From: Mortierella sp. BCC40632
Lineage: Eukaryota > Mortierellomycota > Mortierellomycetes > Mortierellales > Mortierellaceae
Direction: 5' to 3'
Assembly: GCA_011634665.1 (NCBI GenBank)
Contig: WAEK01000001.1
Span: 2,230,001 to 2,294,000 of the forward strand
Length of the DNA: 64,000 nt
Shown: positions 61,062 to 64,000 of the stretch, piece by piece
Layout: each line of letters opens with the position of its first letter
Position numbering within the stretch: position 1 is the first letter of the stretch
Notes under the pieces: model-generated
Database searches by the model: none
The model's input: only the letters and a program-made list of their open reading frames with translations
What the model was told of the DNA's origin: nothing
Translations under genes and position numbers: made by a program

Positions 61062-62804
61062 ATGTCGATCCCTGCTCAGGAGCATGTTCAGCGCAGCTTC
61101 GCGAATGCATTGACGGACGACTGCATCTTTGAGGTTTTTCAGCACCTCTCTGTGCCAGGCAAGCTTATTGTTGAACTTTTTTTTTTTTTTTTTTTAACAA
61201 GGCCATGGTTCCTGCTTTTCTCTATGCTGAGCTGATTGACTGACAGACGCCCCTTCTCCTCTTCTCCTCCAGATCTTGTGCGCGCTGGTCGAACATGTAG
61301 AACCTGGAACGGACTTTCCAAGAAGAATAGCCTTTGGATGCGGTTCTGTCTTGATCGATGGAATACTTGGCCAGCTCCTCTTGTTTCGCTTGCGTCATCG
61401 CCTCCCAGAGGATCGTCACCCAGTCAAACAGGAACGCGCAGACCTCAGGACAACGATCTACAAAGCCTACTCGATCACTTTTCTCTCCACACCCGTCCCA
61501 ATCACCTCGATACTCTCTTCGTCTCCAACGACCCGCGTTCCAATTTCCTTCCGGACCTCCAAAAACCCGAGCAATGGTACTCGGTCGTACTTCCACCCTA
61601 TGATCTCGATACTTGGAAAGATGTTTACCGTCAACGGCACGCCAAAGATTCATTTGTTCGAACACTGTTGGATGAGATTGTCGAGGATTCCCGAAGTCGT
61701 TTCGCTCAAATCGACCGGATCGCCGACATTGGTCTTGTTCATGCTCGAGACGTGATCGAGAACATTCTCCATGGTCGTGCAGGCGAGACACGAGACCTAA
61801 CACGATCGTATTATGCTCGTAATATCTTGAGACGACTACGACGAGGTTGGATCTTGGACCAATGGAGAGCCTATCGGATGAATCGACAGAGTTTCCCACT
61901 CTGGCAAGGATGTGCCATGATCGCCATGTTTTCAGAGGATCAACTCGAATTGAGAGATGTGGATCGGATGTTTGAGGACCTGGCACGCGAGTTTTTGGAG
62001 ATTTCTCCCATCCCCGCTGTAGACGACAGCTTTGAGACGGAAAATTGGCAGGAATCGAAAAGGGAGGCACAATCCACAAAAGACACTGAGCCGAGCATGG
62101 ATCCATTCTCAGAGACTCGATCGGATGAACGTCAGGGCAATCACTTGGCGGATCGATACAACAAGTACTATGAACGACAGACCGAGAGGGTCAAGCGATT
62201 GATCCAGTTTTTTATACAGGACAAGGGATTCAAGGGCAATACCGAGCGGTATTACGATCCATACAACACGTTTATTGACAAGGTGTTGGTCCGAAAGACC
62301 GGTATCCCAGTTTCACTGTGTATTGTGTTTGCAGAATTGGCCAACCGGGTTGGGATCCAAGGAGTGGAGCTCATGGGGTTCCCACAACATTTTATGATCC
62401 GATACCGACCGACTGCACCTCCGGAGCGGCTTTTCGTGTTTTCATCCGAGCCTTCGATTGCAGGGATACCAGTGTTTAGTGCCAATCCGGTTCCGACAGC
62501 GCTGAACCGACCTGATCCTCCAACGTTTTATCTTGATCTTTTTCATCCACCTTGTCGACTCTTGTCCCCTCAAGAGTTTGAAGATCATTTTACGGGTCTT
62601 GGGATCCGACAATTGCCTAGTGTCTATCGAGATTTGCCCACGCCTGCGATCGAGATCTTTTTGAGGAGTCTTCGTAATATTTTGGTGGCGGTTGAACAAT
62701 CCGGAGGTGCGGAGAGAATTGGATCGCATCATCATACGAGTCTGTATTCGGCCATGACGCAATTGTTGGCACTGCATCCGACAGAAGAGTAAGTCTCAGG
62801 GGGG

Positions 62805-62836
<32 letters not shown>

Positions 62837-63864
62837 TTTCCTGTTGTTGTTATTCTTGTTGTTGCATTGTATTCTGTTTTCTAACCTCTCTTCTATCTCT
62901 TTCTCTCACTCTAGATGGGACTTTTACGTGTTGTGGCTCCGATACTTGAGCACTTTCTGGCCAGAGGATATGGGCATGATCCGAACTGCAATTGAGGATC
63001 TAGAATTGATTGATCATCAACGCCCCAAGAGACATTATTCTCTTTACACGACCCCACTCTATTCATCCACAGACACATCTCAATCTCAGGAACAATCTCA
63101 AGGGTCGGAAGGAGTCAATAACACGAATTCTACGAATAATAATAATAGTAGTCGCGTCTACTCAAGGCAAACGACATCAGCGAATCAGGAGACGATCAAG
63201 ATCCTACGAGCTGCAATCCGTGAGCTCGAGATTTCGGATGAAGAAGGGAATGTTGGGACAATCCGGAGAAGGAGACGACCCAAGATCGCCACTACTGCCA
63301 CTGGTTCTTGGGGTTCTTCTTCTCCTTCGTCTTCTACTTTACCAGGAACATCTACTGTATCAACGAGTATGACTCTTCCATCCTTGACTGTTCAGCATAC
63401 ACAGGGCTCGTCATCTGCAGTGGCAGGACTTGATAGTGCGTCCACATTGTCGACCACCCCAGGCACTGCACAAGCAGTTGAGGCCACCTCTTGGGATGAG
63501 GATCAGAACCAACCGTCTTCATCTTCATCGAGGACGGAATCAGGATCGACCATGATCTCTCCTTCCTCTCCGACGATTTCAGATCGACCGATCCTTTCAA
63601 GACAACAGCAAGATCATGATCAAGCACATGGTCAGGCAAATTCTTTTACTGGAGCAGGACCTTCTACACCTGCCTCCTCTTCCTCGTCTTTGCCTTTGTC
63701 GCCTTCTGGAGAAGAGGAGGTGAGAAAGCGATATCAGGAGCCATTGTATTATGTGGGCGAAGTCTTTCGACACCTTCTTTATGGATACATGGGTGCCATT
63801 TATGGTTATGATGCAAGTAAGTAGATATGATCCCTCTCTCTCCTTTTTTTTTTCGCTTGATTAA

Positions 63865-63919
<55 letters not shown>

Positions 63920-64000
63920 TGTTTGTGTTTGTTAGAATGCGAGGCGGAAGAAACGTGGATCCAATCCATGAATATCGATTCCTGTCATTATGGTCGTCAT
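61062..64000 (+). CDS. FBXO21-like F-box protein with SirB1 transglutaminase-like and YccV-like domains, truncated by window end
   Basis: Exons 61062-61158, 61273-62788, 62915-63816 and 63936 onward (open at 64000), giving 860 residues so far. The F-box is at about residues 15-60 (LTDDCIFEVFQHLSVPDLVRAGRTCRTW). The SirB1_N transglutaminase-like region includes FFIQDKGFKGNTERYYDPYN, DKVLVRKTGIPVSLCIVFAE and MGFPQHFMIRYRP. After a Ser/Thr-rich linker comes the start of the hemimethylated-DNA-binding (YccV-like) domain: YYVGEVFRHLLYGYMGAIYGYDAKCEAEETWI. This is the FBXO21 layout, an SCF ubiquitin-ligase subunit. Intron 1 starts with GC (CCAG|GCAAGC), a GC-AG intron, needed to join SVP to DLVRAG in frame. 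Introns 2 and 3 are GT-AG. The ATG at 61062 follows a purine-rich leader. The linker of about 200 residues before YccV is longer than in animals. Confidence 0.93.

Noticed and set aside
61222..62106. 294-codon minus-strand ORF
   Set aside because: Antisense of FBXO21-like exon 2, which has clear F-box and SirB1 motifs.
1..64000. CRISPR arrays, rRNA, transposons, viral insertions
   Set aside because: No spaced direct repeats, rRNA-like sequence, transposase or reverse-transcriptase motifs, terminal repeats or viral proteins were recognised by eye.

Overview
The window is nuclear DNA from a filamentous fungus. Its genes carry short GT-AG introns, their products are typical fungal proteins, and intergenic DNA is loaded with (CT)n/(GA)n microsatellites and long poly(A)/poly(T) tracts. 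The protein set (Rua1-type regulator, RING/TRAF protein, glutamine-rich homeodomain factor, FBXO21-like protein) would suit Mucoromycota, possibly Mortierellomycotina. That placement is inference from family resemblance; no rRNA or other marker is present.

Well-supported genes from left to right: a TMEM170-like membrane protein (+, 689-1747); an IAH1-type GDSL esterase (-, 2275-3684); a large Q-rich regulator with a Rua1-type C-terminus (-, 4839-8455); a RING plus TRAF-zinc-finger protein (-, 20752-23408) divergent from the LYR factor SDHAF3 (+, 23502-24038); S-adenosylmethionine synthase (-, 24778-26619); a Xi-class GST/glutathionyl-hydroquinone reductase (-, 30627-32150); an Sso1-type syntaxin (-, 33653-36283); a Ser-rich unknown (+, 39323-40653); an F-box/WD40 protein (+, 41358-43112); a 1,155-residue unknown (-, 43842-47549); a homeodomain factor (+, 55681-58850); and an FBXO21-like protein (+, 61062 to the window end). 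Exon borders were worked out by hand by matching splice sites to reading phase, and all listed joins keep frame. The one exception is a frame break in the polyglutamine tract of the Rua1-like gene.

The remaining long stretches (about 8.5-20.7, 26.6-30.6, 36.3-39.3 and 47.6-55.7 kb) are dominated by simple repeats. Long ORFs there are mostly low-complexity artefacts of CT-rich DNA. Several exon-like chains with consistent phase were found and are listed at low confidence, notably a five-exon candidate at 13382-15389 (-).

The genes are mostly housekeeping or regulatory (one-carbon metabolism, glutathione chemistry, respiratory-chain assembly, secretion, ubiquitin ligation, transcription). No biosynthetic cluster, mobile element, CRISPR, tRNA or rRNA was recognised, and nothing forms an obvious new multi-gene system. 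The most unusual signals are gene-structure features: a GC-AG intron, a 16-nt exon carrying a catalytic cysteine, the polyQ frame break, and the sense-strand poly(T)/(CT)n bias.
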